From Gammaproteobacteria bacterium (GTDB lineage Bacteria > Pseudomonadota > Gammaproteobacteria > Xanthomonadales > Xanthomonadaceae), in contig JANXUD010000077.1 of the NCBI GenBank assembly GCA_025352045.1, positions 21,211 to 85,210 on the forward strand: a stretch of 64,000 bases of DNA, given 5' to 3'. The notes under the pieces are model-generated. The model was given only the letters and a program-made list of their open reading frames with translations. It was not told the origin of the DNA and made no database searches. The position numbers and the translations under genes are program-made. Of the stretch, positions 33,221-43,200 are shown piece by piece (within the stretch, counting starts at the first letter, position 1; each line of letters opens with the position of its first letter).

Positions 33221-34035
33221 ACCTCGCGGGCATGAACCTGGACGGCCTCGACATCAGCATCCTGGGGCCCGCCTGCCTGGCGGGTTTCATCGTGCTGGCC
33301 ACGCACGTGCCGCTGGGGCGGCAGGTGCTGGAGCGCGGGATCATCTTCATCGACCTGGCGATCGCGCAGATCGCCGCACTGGGTGTGATTGCCGCCGGCT
33401 TCTTCGGCGTGGACGAGCACGGACTCGGCGTGCAGGTGGCCGCCGCCGCGGCCGCGCTGCTGGGTGCGGGACTGCTGGCGTGGACGGACAGGAAGTGGCC
33501 GCAGTTCCAGGAACCGCTGATCGGCACGCTGTTCGTGCTGGCGGCGACCGGCGGCCTGTTGCTGCTGGCCAACAATCCGCAGGGCGGCGAGCACCTCAAG
33601 GACCTTCTGGTCGGGCAGATCCTGTGGGTGAGCCTGCCGCAGCTGGTTCCGGCGGCGGTGCTGTCGGCCGTGCTGCTGGTGGTGATCTGGCTGCGTCGTG
33701 CGTCGCTGAAGGGCCTGCTGTTCTATGCCGTATTCGCCGCGGCGATCACCGCGTCGGTGCAGCTGGTCGGCGTGTACCTGGTGTTCGCCAGCCTGATCGT
33801 GCCTGCGCTGGCTACCGTCGGCATGAGCGGAAAGCGCAAGCTGGCGACGGCCTATGCGATCGGCGGCGCGGGCTATGTGCTCGGGCTGGCGCTGTCGGCG
33901 GTATTCGACTTGCCAAGTGGTGCGCTGATCGTCTGGACGCTGGCTGCCTGCGCGCTCGCGGCGCAGCCGCTGCGCATGCTGCACCGCGCCGCGACCGGAA
34001 ATGGCCGCACGGAGGACTCGCGCGCGGCGGCCTGA
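33217..34035 (+). CDS. ZnuB-like metal ABC transporter permease
   Basis: A product of 272 residues with about eight hydrophobic segments of the ABC-3 (ZnuB/TroC) permease family. The stretch VPLGRQVLERGIIFIDLAIA near the N-terminus and YLVFASLIVPALAT near the C-terminus match the family, although the usual H/Q-rich ATPase-facing loop is shortened. It starts within the binding-protein stop. No ATP-binding subunit is encoded on either side, so an ATPase from another locus must serve if this transporter is active. It is convergent with the NYN gene. Confidence 0.85.
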   Translation: MNLAGMNLDGLDISILGPACLAGFIVLATHVPLGRQVLERGIIFIDLAIAQIAALGVIAAGFFGVDEHGLGVQVAAAAAALLGAGLLAWTDRKWPQFQEPLIGTLFVLAATGGLLLLANNPQGGEHLKDLLVGQILWVSLPQLVPAAVLSAVLLVVIWLRRASLKGLLFYAVFAAAITASVQLVGVYLVFASLIVPALATVGMSGKRKLATAYAIGGAGYVLGLALSAVFDLPSGALIVWTLAACALAAQPLRMLHRAATGNGRTEDSRAAA

Positions 34036-34038
34036 CGC

Positions 34039-34055
34039 GGCGCGGCTGCCGCGCC
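34039..34055. terminator. Bidirectional hairpin between convergent genes
   Basis: GGCGCGG, a three-base loop, then CCGCGCC fill the 19-base gap between the permease stop and the NYN gene stop. There is no T-tract, so Rho-independent activity is uncertain. Confidence 0.4.
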
Positions 34056-34960
34056 TATTCGACGGCGCGGACGAACAAGGCGCGCGCCGCGCCGAGCTGG
34101 CGCTCTTCGACGTCGAAATATTGCGGGTGCTGGCGGAACAGGTCGCTGAGCTTCTTGCAACCGTACAGGCGCGGGTCGAAGTCGGGGCTGACTTTGTTGA
34201 CATAGTTGCCGACCGAGCCGAGGTTGGCCCACTTGGTGTCGTCGGAGGCCTGCTCGATGGCTTTGCGCAGCAGGCCGAGCGGCAGCCGGGGCATGGTCGC
34301 CGTGACGGCGGGAGCCTCCGCATTGCCGATTGGAGGTGCCGGCGCGGTTGCCGGCGCGGGAGCGACCCTGGCGCGCTTCGGCGTGGCGGCGTCGGCCGAT
34401 TTCGTGACTGCCTTCGCGCGCCGTGCAGGAGCTGCGGCGCTGGGCATGGGTGTCGGCGTTGGTGGCGAGAGTGGCCGCAGGACTTTGGTCTGGATGAACT
34501 TGTCGCAGGCCTGGCGGAACGCGGCCGGCGTCTTCTCCTCGCCAAACCCGTACACCACCAGTCCTTCCTCGCGCAGTCGTTGCGCCAGGCGGGTGAAGTC
34601 ACTGTCGCTGGTGACCAGGCAGAACCCGTCGAAGCGCCGCGTGTACATCAGGTCCATTGCATCGATGATGAGCGAGCTGTCGGTGGCGTTCTTGCCGCTG
34701 GTGTAGGCGAACTGCTGCACCGGCTGGATCGAGTGTTCCAGCAGCGTCTGTTTCCAGGCCTGCAGGCGGTTGGAGGTGAAGTCGCCGTAGATGCGCTTGA
34801 CGCTGGCCAGGCCGTATTTTGCGACCTCCGCCAGCAGGCCCTCGATCACCGAGGCCTGGGCATTGTCGGCATCGATCAGCACGGCGAGGCGATGCTGGCC
34901 CTCGTCGATGCTGCCCGGGCCGCCGCCGTTTCCTGCCTGCCCACGCGGGTTGCCTGCCAT
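34055..34960 (-). CDS. NYN (LabA/DUF88) domain protein with C-terminal OST-HTH/LOTUS domain
   Basis: A product of 301 residues. The N-terminal NYN nuclease fold carries the acidic residues of this PIN-like family: LAVLIDADNAQ (about 26-36), NATDSSLIIDAMDLMY and LVTSDSDFTRL. A Pro/Ala-rich linker (about 170-220) leads to a LOTUS/OST-HTH-like domain (WANLGSVGNYVNKVSPDFDP, LSDLFRQHPQYFDVEE). This arrangement is known in predicted RNA-processing proteins. GGAGG six bases before the ATG at 34960 fixes the start. The product is likely a cytoplasmic RNase; the substrate is unknown. Confidence 0.9.
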   Translation of the reverse strand: MAGNPRGQAGNGGGPGSIDEGQHRLAVLIDADNAQASVIEGLLAEVAKYGLASVKRIYGDFTSNRLQAWKQTLLEHSIQPVQQFAYTSGKNATDSSLIIDAMDLMYTRRFDGFCLVTSDSDFTRLAQRLREEGLVVYGFGEEKTPAAFRQACDKFIQTKVLRPLSPPTPTPMPSAAAPARRAKAVTKSADAATPKRARVAPAPATAPAPPIGNAEAPAVTATMPRLPLGLLRKAIEQASDDTKWANLGSVGNYVNKVSPDFDPRLYGCKKLSDLFRQHPQYFDVEERQLGAARALFVRAVE

Positions 34961-35074
34961 GCGCTGCCTCCGGGGATGCCGAACCGCTGACAGAGTGCCA
35001 GAATCGCGCCAGGCCGGCGCATTCCGCGCCCTGGTCGCCAGCAGGGGGCGCTGCGTGGACAGCCGGGCGGACGC

Positions 35075-36058
35075 ATGGGCTTCGCACTGACACTCGCGCT
35101 GGTCTTCGCCGTCGGTTTCGCCGCGCACCGGGCTTCGTTGTGCACGGTGCGCGCCGTCGCCGAATTCCTCGACGACGGTACGGCGCACATGCTTGCCAGT
35201 TTCCTGAAGGCGGCGACGTGGACGGCGTTGGTCAGCGGCGCGCTGCTGTTCTCCATGCACGGCATGCTGTATCCGGCCACGCAGCGCGCGCCCTACTGGC
35301 TGGCCCTGGTCGGCGGACTGGTGTTCGGCGTCGGCGCCGGGCTCAACGGCGGCTGTTCGCTGTCCACGATCCAGCGCCTGGCCGATGGCGAGCTGGCGAT
35401 GCTGGGGACTTTGCTGGCTTTCGTCGCGGGCGTGCTCGCCTGGCTGCTGTGGGTCGAACCCGCCGCGGGCATGGCGACCCGCGCCTTGCCGTTCGAACTC
35501 GTGCCGGCGAACGCCTGGGCGCCGTGGGTGCTGGCGGCGCTGGCGCTGTGGGGCGCGCGGGAATTGCTGGGGCTGTGGCGCGCGCGCCGCGCTGCGGAGG
35601 GCAGGCTGTTTGAGTCGGTCTTGCGCGAGCGCTGGTCGCTGTCGGCGGGCGCCCTGGTGTTGGGCGTGTCGGGCGGCATCCTCTACACCTTGCAAGGGGC
35701 CTGGACTTACACCAATTTCCTGCGCGCCGAAGCGAGTGCCTGGGTCGGCCACGCGATGTCGCCGGGTGGCCTGCGGTGGTTGTTCCTGGCCGCATTGCTG
35801 CTGGGAATGGTCGTCTCATCCCTGCAACGTCGCGCATTCTCCCTACGTCGCCCCTCCGGCGGCGGGCTGGCGCGCGCGCTCGGCGGCGGCGCCCTGATGG
35901 GGCTGGGGGCGGCCATCCTGCCGGGCGGCAACGACACGCTGGTGCTGATCGCGATCCCCACGCTCGCGCCGAGTGCGCTCGGCGTCTATCTCGGCGTGCT
36001 GCTGGGCGTTGCGGCGTCGCTGCTCGCGCTAAGATTCCTCCACAGGCCCGGCGCCTGA
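35075..36058 (+). CDS. YeeE/YedE family membrane transporter
   Basis: A product of 327 residues, highly hydrophobic with about nine to ten membrane segments. It has the two internal halves of the YeeE/YedE (TsuA-like) family, whose characterised members take up thiosulfate. Conserved Cys are present in HRASLCTVRAV (Cys23) and in GLNGGCSLSTI. The equivalent C-terminal motif reads AAILPGGNDTL, with Asn where a Cys is usual. The substrate is therefore uncertain. No partner TusA/TsuB gene is adjacent. It is divergent from the NYN gene. Confidence 0.82.
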   Translation: MGFALTLALVFAVGFAAHRASLCTVRAVAEFLDDGTAHMLASFLKAATWTALVSGALLFSMHGMLYPATQRAPYWLALVGGLVFGVGAGLNGGCSLSTIQRLADGELAMLGTLLAFVAGVLAWLLWVEPAAGMATRALPFELVPANAWAPWVLAALALWGARELLGLWRARRAAEGRLFESVLRERWSLSAGALVLGVSGGILYTLQGAWTYTNFLRAEASAWVGHAMSPGGLRWLFLAALLLGMVVSSLQRRAFSLRRPSGGGLARALGGGALMGLGAAILPGGNDTLVLIAIPTLAPSALGVYLGVLLGVAASLLALRFLHRPGA

Positions 36059-36076
36059 GAGTCTGGGTCACAGATC

Positions 36077-36124
36077 GGGGCCGGTTCCTATTCATGTTTG
36101 TGAGAGAACCGGCCCCGTTCAGGA
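36077..36124. repeat. Inverted pair of CCTGAACGGGGCCGGTTCC elements
   Basis: GGGGCCGGTTC and GAACCGGCCCC are separated by 18 bases, so the pair can fold into an 11-bp hairpin after the YeeE/YedE gene. The right copy runs into CGTTCAGGAT, which places AGGA six bases before the oxidoreductase ATG. Confidence 0.75.
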
Positions 36125-36130
36125 TTTTTG

Positions 36131-38209
36131 ATGGCGCGTGACGCACGGTACGACCCCTTGTTCGAGCCGATCCGCATCGGGCCGGTGACGGCGAAGAACC
36201 GTTTTTTCCAGGTGCCGCATTGCAACGGCATGGGCCACGCCATGCCGCAGGCGCATGCGGCCATGCGCGAGATGAAGGCGCAGGGCGGCTGGGCGGTGGT
36301 GTCCACCGAGGAATGCGAGATCCATCCGAGCGGCGATGTCTCGCCCTATGTCGAGGCGCGGCTTTGGGACGACCACGACATCCCCGCGCTGCAGCTGATG
36401 TGCGAGAAAGTGCATGCCCATGGCGCGCTGGCGGCGGTCGAGCTGACCCACAACGGGCCGACCGCGTCCAACCTGTATTCGCGCGACGTGTTGCTGGCGC
36501 CGTCGCACCAGCCTAGCAAGTACGGCTATCCGAACCAGGCGCGGGCAATGACCCTGGCCGACATCGCCGACTACCGGCGCTGGCATCGCGCCGCGGCCTT
36601 GCGCGCCAAGCGGGCGGGCTTCGACATCGTCTACGTGTACGCCGCGCATGACCTGAGCCTGGCGATGCACTTCCTGCAGCGCCGGCGCAACCAGCGCAGC
36701 GACCAGTACGGCGGCTCGCTCGAAAACCGCCTGCGCCTACTGCGCGAGGTGCTGGAAGACACCAGGGACGCGGTCGGCGACACCTGCGCGGTGGCCCTGC
36801 GCTTCGCCACCGAGGAACTGCTCGGTGCCGGCGGCGTCGAGCGCGCCGAGGCGCAGGACATCGTCAGCGCGCTGGCCGAGCTGCCGGACCTGTGGGACGT
36901 GAATGTCGCGGCCTGGTACAACGATTCAGTGCCGTCGCGCTTCGCGAAGGAGGGCGCCCAGGAACCGTTCGTGGATTTCGTCAAGCGCACCACGACCAAG
37001 CCCGTGGTCGGCGTGGGCCGCTTCACCTCGCCGGACACCATGCTGTCGCAGCTACGGCGCGGCGTGCTCGACATCATCGGCGCGGCGCGGCCATCGATCG
37101 CCGACCCCTTCCTGCCCTGGAAGATCGAGCACGGCCGGGCCGACGACATCCGCGAATGCATTGGCTGCAACATCTGCGTCACCGGCGACATGACCATCAC
37201 CCCGATTCGCTGCACCCAGAACCCGACCATGGGCGAGGAGTGGCGCAAGGACTGGCATCCCGAACGCATCGCGCCGAAGCAATCCCAAGCGCGCGTGCTG
37301 GTGGTCGGTGGCGGCCCCGCGGGACTGGAGGCGGCGCGCGCCCTGGGCCAGCGCGGCTACGAAGTCCACCTGGCCGAGGCGCGCAAGGAACTGGGCGGTC
37401 GCGTCACCCGCGAGGCGCGGCTGCCGGGGCTGGCGGAGTGGGCGCGGGTGCGCGACTGGCGCCTGCAGCAGATCGGCAAGCTGCAGAACGTGTCCGTGTA
37501 TCCCGACAACCTGCTGGGCGCCGACGACGTGCTCGGCTTCGGCGCCGAGCACGTGGTGCTGGCCACGGGCTCGCACTGGCGCCGCGATGGCTATGGCCGC
37601 AGCAATTTCTTCCCCAGCGACGCGCTTGCCGCCAATCCCTGCGTGTTCACGCCGGACGACGTGATGGACGGCCGCTTCGCCGCGATGGCGCCGGCCGGCC
37701 CGGTGGTGCTGTTCGACGACGACGGCTTCTACCTGACCAGCGTGCTGGCCGAGAAGCTGCGCAGCGAGGGCCGCGAGGCGCTATACCTGACGGCCGACGA
37801 CACCATCGCGCCCTGGAGCGCGAATACGCTGGACTACCGGCACATCCAGCACCGCCTGCATGCGGTGGGCGTGGTGCAACTCACCCAGCACAACATCATC
37901 GGCTTCGAGGACGGATTGCTGAGCATCGAGCACAGCTGGTCGGGCAAGCTGCGCGAACTCGAATGCGCGGCGCTGGTGCTGGTCACCGCGCGGCTGCCGA
38001 ACGAGGCGCTGCTGCTGGCGCTGCGCGCGCGCCAGGACGAATGGGCCGACGCGGGCCTGCGCAGCGTGCGGGCGATCGGCGATGCCGACGCCCCCGGCCT
38101 GATCGCGCACGCGGTGTACGCAGGCCACCGCTATGCGCGCGAACTCGATGCGCCGCCGATCGGCGACGCCGTCCCGTTCCGCAGGCACCTGCACACGCAA
38201 ACCACCTGA
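36131..38209 (+). CDS. Old-yellow-enzyme type Fe-S flavin oxidoreductase (TMADH/DgcA/2,4-dienoyl-CoA reductase family)
   Basis: A product of 692 residues. Residues about 1-345 are an FMN-binding TIM barrel (DPLFEPIRIGPVTAKNRFFQ, VELTHNGPTASNLYS). Next comes a [4Fe-4S] site, CIGCNIC with a further Cys in PIRCTQNP. An FAD/NAD(P)-binding domain follows, with VLVVGGGPAGLEAARAL near 393. The order matches trimethylamine/dimethylamine dehydrogenases, dimethylglycine demethylase DgcA and dienoyl-CoA reductases; the sequence alone does not decide among them. No other methylamine or glycine-betaine genes are near. The ATG at 36131 uses an AGGA donated by the upstream repeat. Confidence 0.88.
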   Translation: MARDARYDPLFEPIRIGPVTAKNRFFQVPHCNGMGHAMPQAHAAMREMKAQGGWAVVSTEECEIHPSGDVSPYVEARLWDDHDIPALQLMCEKVHAHGALAAVELTHNGPTASNLYSRDVLLAPSHQPSKYGYPNQARAMTLADIADYRRWHRAAALRAKRAGFDIVYVYAAHDLSLAMHFLQRRRNQRSDQYGGSLENRLRLLREVLEDTRDAVGDTCAVALRFATEELLGAGGVERAEAQDIVSALAELPDLWDVNVAAWYNDSVPSRFAKEGAQEPFVDFVKRTTTKPVVGVGRFTSPDTMLSQLRRGVLDIIGAARPSIADPFLPWKIEHGRADDIRECIGCNICVTGDMTITPIRCTQNPTMGEEWRKDWHPERIAPKQSQARVLVVGGGPAGLEAARALGQRGYEVHLAEARKELGGRVTREARLPGLAEWARVRDWRLQQIGKLQNVSVYPDNLLGADDVLGFGAEHVVLATGSHWRRDGYGRSNFFPSDALAANPCVFTPDDVMDGRFAAMAPAGPVVLFDDDGFYLTSVLAEKLRSEGREALYLTADDTIAPWSANTLDYRHIQHRLHAVGVVQLTQHNIIGFEDGLLSIEHSWSGKLRELECAALVLVTARLPNEALLLALRARQDEWADAGLRSVRAIGDADAPGLIAHAVYAGHRYARELDAPPIGDAVPFRRHLHTQTT

Positions 38210-38237
38210 TTCCTCGCGGAGCCGGCGGCCGACCGGG

Positions 38238-38435
38238 TCAGTGCTTGCGGTCGCCGCGATCGCCCTGGCCGGCTTTCACCGTCGTCTTGGCCTGCTTGCG
38301 AACGTCCTGCGACAGCGAGCGGCCGAGGTCATCGCTCTCGCTGAAGCGTCCCTTTGCGTCGCGCCGCACCAGGCGCTTGTCGCCATTGGGCGCGATCAGC
38401 TCGCGGTCGTTCCGGCTGCCGGTGTTGGTCGCCAT
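38238..38435 (-). CDS. Small charged hypothetical protein
   Basis: A product of 65 residues, rich in Lys, Arg, Asp and Gly, without hydrophobic segments (MATNTGSRNDRELIAPNGDK … VKAGQGDRGDRKH). A strong GGAGG lies seven bases before its ATG. Probably cytoplasmic and partly disordered. No family is recognised. It is convergent with the oxidoreductase gene. Confidence 0.6.
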   Translation of the reverse strand: MATNTGSRNDRELIAPNGDKRLVRRDAKGRFSESDDLGRSLSQDVRKQAKTTVKAGQGDRGDRKH

Positions 38436-38537
38436 CGTTGCATCCTCCGATCGGGTGGTCGCGAGTCGCTGTACGAATCGCCGTGCCCCATCGTCGTGCC
38501 CCGGCGATGAATTGCCGCTGATCGGCCAGATCGCGCT

Positions 38538-40295
38538 TCAGCTGCGATTGCACGCCGCGTCGCCCGCCTGCGTTCCGGCGGACAGTCGCTCGACCAACCC
38601 GCTCCAGCGCTGCGCCCGCCGGCCGATGGCCTCGCGCAGGGCCTGTTCGCTGGCCCACAGCCGCAGCTCGCGCCGGCAACGCGTCAGGCCGGTGTAGAGC
38701 AACTCGCGCGAGAGCACGCGCGCGCCGCGTTCAGGCAAGGCCAGGAAGACCGCATCGAACTCGGATCCCTGCGACTTGTGCACGGTCAGCGCGAACGCCG
38801 GCTCATGCGCCGGCAGGGCGGCAGGCAACCAGGCGCGCGGGCCACTGTCGCTGTCAAACCAGACACGAGGCTCGCCCTGTTCGTCGGGCCAGACGATGCC
38901 GATGTCGCCATTGAACAGTTGCTGGCGATAGCTGTTTTCCGTGACCAGCACCAGGCGCCCCTGGAACAGCCCCTCGCCGCCACGCAGCGGATCGAGCGCG
39001 CGACCCAGCGCCGCGTTGAGGGTGATGCTGCCGGCCGCGCCCTCGCGCACCGCGCAGAGCACGCGGTAGCTGCGACAGGCGTCGAGCGCGCTGGCGACGT
39101 CGGGCCGCCCGGCGATCGCGCGGTAATGAGGCAAGGCATGGGCGAGCACGGCATCGTGCAGGGCGCGGTCGCTGGCGTGGTGCCAATCCGCGCCGCGGAA
39201 ACGGCCTGCCTCCAGCCCGTGCAGCACCGCCTCGGCGTCGCCCTGGCGGACCAGTTCGGCCAGCTCGGCCACGTCGATGTCGGCCGCCTGGCGATGGCTG
39301 GTGCGCAGGTGACGGCGATGCGCGGCCAGCGGCGCGCCGGGCAATTCGCTCGCCTCGCACAGCGCGGCCAGCACGTCCCCGGTCTCCACCGAGGGCAACT
39401 GGTCACGGTCGCCAACCAGCACCAGTGTCGCCGCGGCGGGCACCGCCTCGGCCAGCTTCGCCATCAGGGGCAGGTCCACCATCGAGGCTTCATCTACGAC
39501 CACCAGGTCGGCGGGCAGCGGATTGTCGCGGTCGTGCCGGAAGCCGCCGTCGCGTCCCCAGCCGAGCAGGCGGTGCAGGGTGCTGGCTTCGGTCGGCAGC
39601 AGGGCGGCGACGGCGGCGTCCACCTGGCCGTCGCGCACCAGCATGGCCAGCGACTCGCGCACCGCTTCGGACAGGCGCGAGGCCGCCTTGCCGGTGGGCG
39701 CGGCGAGCAGGATGCGCGGCGTGCGGCCGGCGCGCCGTGCGAAGTCCACCAGCAGCTGCGCGACCTGCGTGGTCTTGCCCGTGCCCGGGCCGCCGGTGAC
39801 CAGGCGCAGGTGCTGCGCCCCGGTTGCCGCCACGATGTCGACGCCCACCGCCGCGTCGCCCCCCGCTGCGTCGCCGGCGACGCGTGCGAGCAGGGCGCTG
39901 GCAAGGCGACACTCGTAGTTCCAGTAGCGACGCAGCGACAGGGCCTCGCCCTCCAGGACCAGGATGCAATCGGCCTCGGGCGCGCCTGCGGATCCGATCG
40001 CAGCGCCCGCAGCACCGCGCACGCACACCCACGGCGACGCGGCGAGCACCGCCAGCCAGTCCTCGAGCGGCGGCAGTCCCGGGGGCTCGCGCTCGGCATC
40101 GATCTCGGCGAACAACTCGGCGGTCCGCGACAGCGGCAGCCTACTGTGTCCATGCGCCAGCGCGCGGCTGGCGAGCGCGGCGGCAGACTGCACCCAGTCC
40201 GGGGTCTCGTCGCGGGCATGGCGCATGCTCGCGCCCAGCGCGTAGTCCACGTTGCGCACCCAGCCGGCGTGGAACAGGGCCATGAGCAGGCTCAT
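38538..40295 (-). CDS. recD: RecBCD subunit RecD, 5'-3' helicase
   Basis: A product of 585 residues and the fast 5'-3' helicase of the exonuclease V complex. It has Walker A GGPGTGKTTQVAQLL after an N-terminal domain, helicase motif LVVVDEASMVDLPLMAKL, VLVGDRDQLPSVETGDVL, and C-terminal ALTVHKSQGSEFDAVFLALP with LLYTGLTRCRREL. Length and order match RecD. Its ATG overlaps the recB stop by four bases (ATGA), so it is the last gene of a recC-recB-recD operon. Confidence 0.95.
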   Translation of the reverse strand: MSLLMALFHAGWVRNVDYALGASMRHARDETPDWVQSAAALASRALAHGHSRLPLSRTAELFAEIDAEREPPGLPPLEDWLAVLAASPWVCVRGAAGAAIGSAGAPEADCILVLEGEALSLRRYWNYECRLASALLARVAGDAAGGDAAVGVDIVAATGAQHLRLVTGGPGTGKTTQVAQLLVDFARRAGRTPRILLAAPTGKAASRLSEAVRESLAMLVRDGQVDAAVAALLPTEASTLHRLLGWGRDGGFRHDRDNPLPADLVVVDEASMVDLPLMAKLAEAVPAAATLVLVGDRDQLPSVETGDVLAALCEASELPGAPLAAHRRHLRTSHRQAADIDVAELAELVRQGDAEAVLHGLEAGRFRGADWHHASDRALHDAVLAHALPHYRAIAGRPDVASALDACRSYRVLCAVREGAAGSITLNAALGRALDPLRGGEGLFQGRLVLVTENSYRQQLFNGDIGIVWPDEQGEPRVWFDSDSGPRAWLPAALPAHEPAFALTVHKSQGSEFDAVFLALPERGARVLSRELLYTGLTRCRRELRLWASEQALREAIGRRAQRWSGLVERLSAGTQAGDAACNRS

Positions 40296-43200
40296 GCCGG
40301 GCCACCGAGCAGGGCGTCGAGCGCAGTCACCAGCGTGGTCGGCAGGGTGAGCGCGTGGATGCCGGGCTGCGCCGGATCGTCGCGGTCCAGGCCGCGGCAG
40401 AACAGGTAGCGCACGCCACCCAGGTGCGTGCCAGGGTGGTAATTGGCGCCAAGGCGGAAGCGCAGCCAGCGATGCAGGGCCAGCGAATACAGGATGTACT
40501 GCAGGTCGTACTCGCCCTCGCGGATGGCGCGTGGCAAGGCGCTGGCCGCGTAGTCGGCGAGCTGGTTGGACTTGTAGTCGAGCACGTAATAGCGGCCGCC
40601 GGCTTCGTACACCAGGTCGATCGAGCCGGTCAGCAGGCCTTCCATCCGCCGGCGCAGGCCAAAGCCCTGGCGCGCATCCACGATGCCGTGCGCATGCAGC
40701 AGGGCCAGCAGGGCATCCACCTGCACCGGCGCCAGCGCCAGGTGGAATTCCATTTCCGCCAGGCGCGAGGCCGCGGGCAGCTGGGCCAGGCGCGTGCCTT
40801 CAGGCATCGCCGTATTGAGCGTCTCGCCGACCAGTTGCGACAGCGTCGCGACCCCGTCCACGCGATCGGCGTCGCTGTCGAAGCCATGCGCCGCCAGCGC
40901 ATCCGCGATCACTTCGAACTGGCCGGTCGGCGGCGCCGCGCCCCGCCAGTCCGTCCAGGCCGCCGGGGCCACGTGTTCCAGCGCCTGGTGCAGGGCATTG
41001 CCGAAGCGCGGCCCCGCGTAGCGCGAGCGCTCGAGCGGCGGCGTGTTGTCGATCTCGTCGTCGGCCGGCGCCGGCGCGGCGTCCACCACGCCGTCCTCTC
41101 GGGCCAGTTGCGAGAAGCTGTATACCCACCAGTCGCGATCGAACTCGCGGCGCGCGCTGCGCGCACCCGCAAGGGCGGGCGCATCGATGAAGCGCAAGCG
41201 CGGCAGCGTGCGCAGCGCGTCGTCGCCCGCCACCGCGGCGATCGCGATGGCATTGGGGGCGCGAGCCTGCCACTCCAGCAGGCGGCCGCGCGTTTGCGCC
41301 GCATCGAAGCGGGCAAGTTTCGGCATGTCGCCGGCTGCCTCGCCGGCCCCTTCGGGCCGATGCAGCAACCAGCCCAACGCGCTGTCACATGCGTTCTTCA
41401 CCGCGCCCCAGCCGATCCAGGTGCACAGCCGCGCACGGGTCAGGCCGACGTACAACAGGCGGATGTCCTGCGCGCGTTCCTCGCGGGCGTCTTCCTTGCA
41501 AGCCGTGTCGTCCTTCGCAGGCCACAGCGTCGCCGCGCGCTGCGTACCCAGGTGGGAGCGCGCCGTGGCGGGCCGCGAGGGGTTCACGTGCTTGCCGCTG
41601 GTGGCCGCGTAGGGCAGGAACACCAGGTCCAGGGTCAGGCCCTTGCTCACGTGCAGGGTCATCAGCCGGACCCGGGCGCCATCGGACTCCAGGCGCGGCA
41701 GTTCGGTGTCGTTGCGGTCGTCGGCGTCGGCGATGCGCTGTTCCAGGTCGGCCAGCAGGCCGGCCAGCCCGGGCGGGCGGCCTTCGCCCGATTGCAGGTC
41801 CTCGGCCAGTTGCAGGTAGTTGCTCAGGCGCCGCTCGCCATCGGGCCAGCCCAGCAGGCGCGGCGCCTGCTCCGCGCAGATACCGTCGAGAAGGGCCATC
41901 GGCCCGTGCCGGCGCGCGCGCTCCTGCCAGTGCTCGAGCCGGTCCTGCCAGAGGCGATGCGCGGCGAGGTCGCGATCGAACCCGGCGATCCCGAGCGCAT
42001 CCAGGCCGAACAGGGGCGTGGCCAGGGCGGCGCGCAGGCGGCCGTCGTCGGACGGCGCCAGCAAGGCCTCGAGCAGCCAGCACACATGGCGCGCCTCGTC
42101 GGTGCGGTACAGGCTGCTGCGGCCCGCGGCGACGCTCGGGATGCCGAGCGCGGCGAGCGCGCGCTGCATGGTGTTGGCGTCGCTGTTCTTCGGCACCAGC
42201 ACGCTGATGTCGCCCGGCGCGACGGCGCGCTCGACGCCATGGCGGTCCAGCAGGCGTGCGCGTCCCGCCTGGCCGGCCGCCAGCAGCGCGTGGATCGCCG
42301 ACACGCAGGCGATGGTGGCGCGCTCGCGGGCGCGGTCGATGCCGGTGTCGGCGGCATCTTCCTCGATCGGCATCAGCACCAGGCCGGGCGCGTCCTGTCC
42401 ATCGATGCGCAGGGCATCGTCGTTGCAACTGCCGCCGGCCTGCACCGATTCGAAGGCGATGCCCGGTTGGTCGAAGGCGCCGCGGCCACGCAGGGTGAAC
42501 AGCGCCTCGACCGCCGCCAGCGCGCGCGGCCGCGATCGGAAGTTGCGGCGCAGGGCGTGGGTTGCGTCGGCCGCGGCATGCGCATCGAGGTAGGTGGCGA
42601 CATCGCCGCCGCGGAAGCGGTAGATGGCCTGCTTGGGATCGCCAATCAGGAACAGGGCGCGCGGCGAGTCGCCATCGGCGGCCGCGGGCCGGGCGAACAG
42701 GCGGCGGAAGATCGCCCATTGGCGCGGATCGGTGTCCTGGAATTCGTCCACCAGGGCAATCGCGTACTGGCGTTGCAGGGCGGCGGCGAAGGTATCGCCG
42801 CCGTTGCCGGCCAGAGCGGCCGCCACGCCGCGGATCATGTCGTCGAAGCCAATTTCACCGCGCGCCGACTTCAGTTCGGCCATGCGGGCGATGGCGAAGT
42901 CGCGGGCATCGTGCACCATGGCCACCCGCCTGGCCTGCACGGCGGCCTTCCGCGCGGCACAGGCCAGCGCCCAAGCCTCGATCGCGACGAACAGCGGCGA
43001 TTCCGGAACCAGCGCCTCCTTGTTCTTGTTGGCGCGAAACAGCAGGTTGCTGCGGCTGAAGACGGCGACCTTGTCGTCGTCGCCGCCGGGATCGCAGTCG
43101 GCGTGGTCCTGCCAGCGGTGCAGGGCGGCCCAGGCCTTGTCGATGATCGCGTCGCTGATCGAGGTGGCGCTGAGCACCTTGTCGGCGCGCGCCTGGCGCA

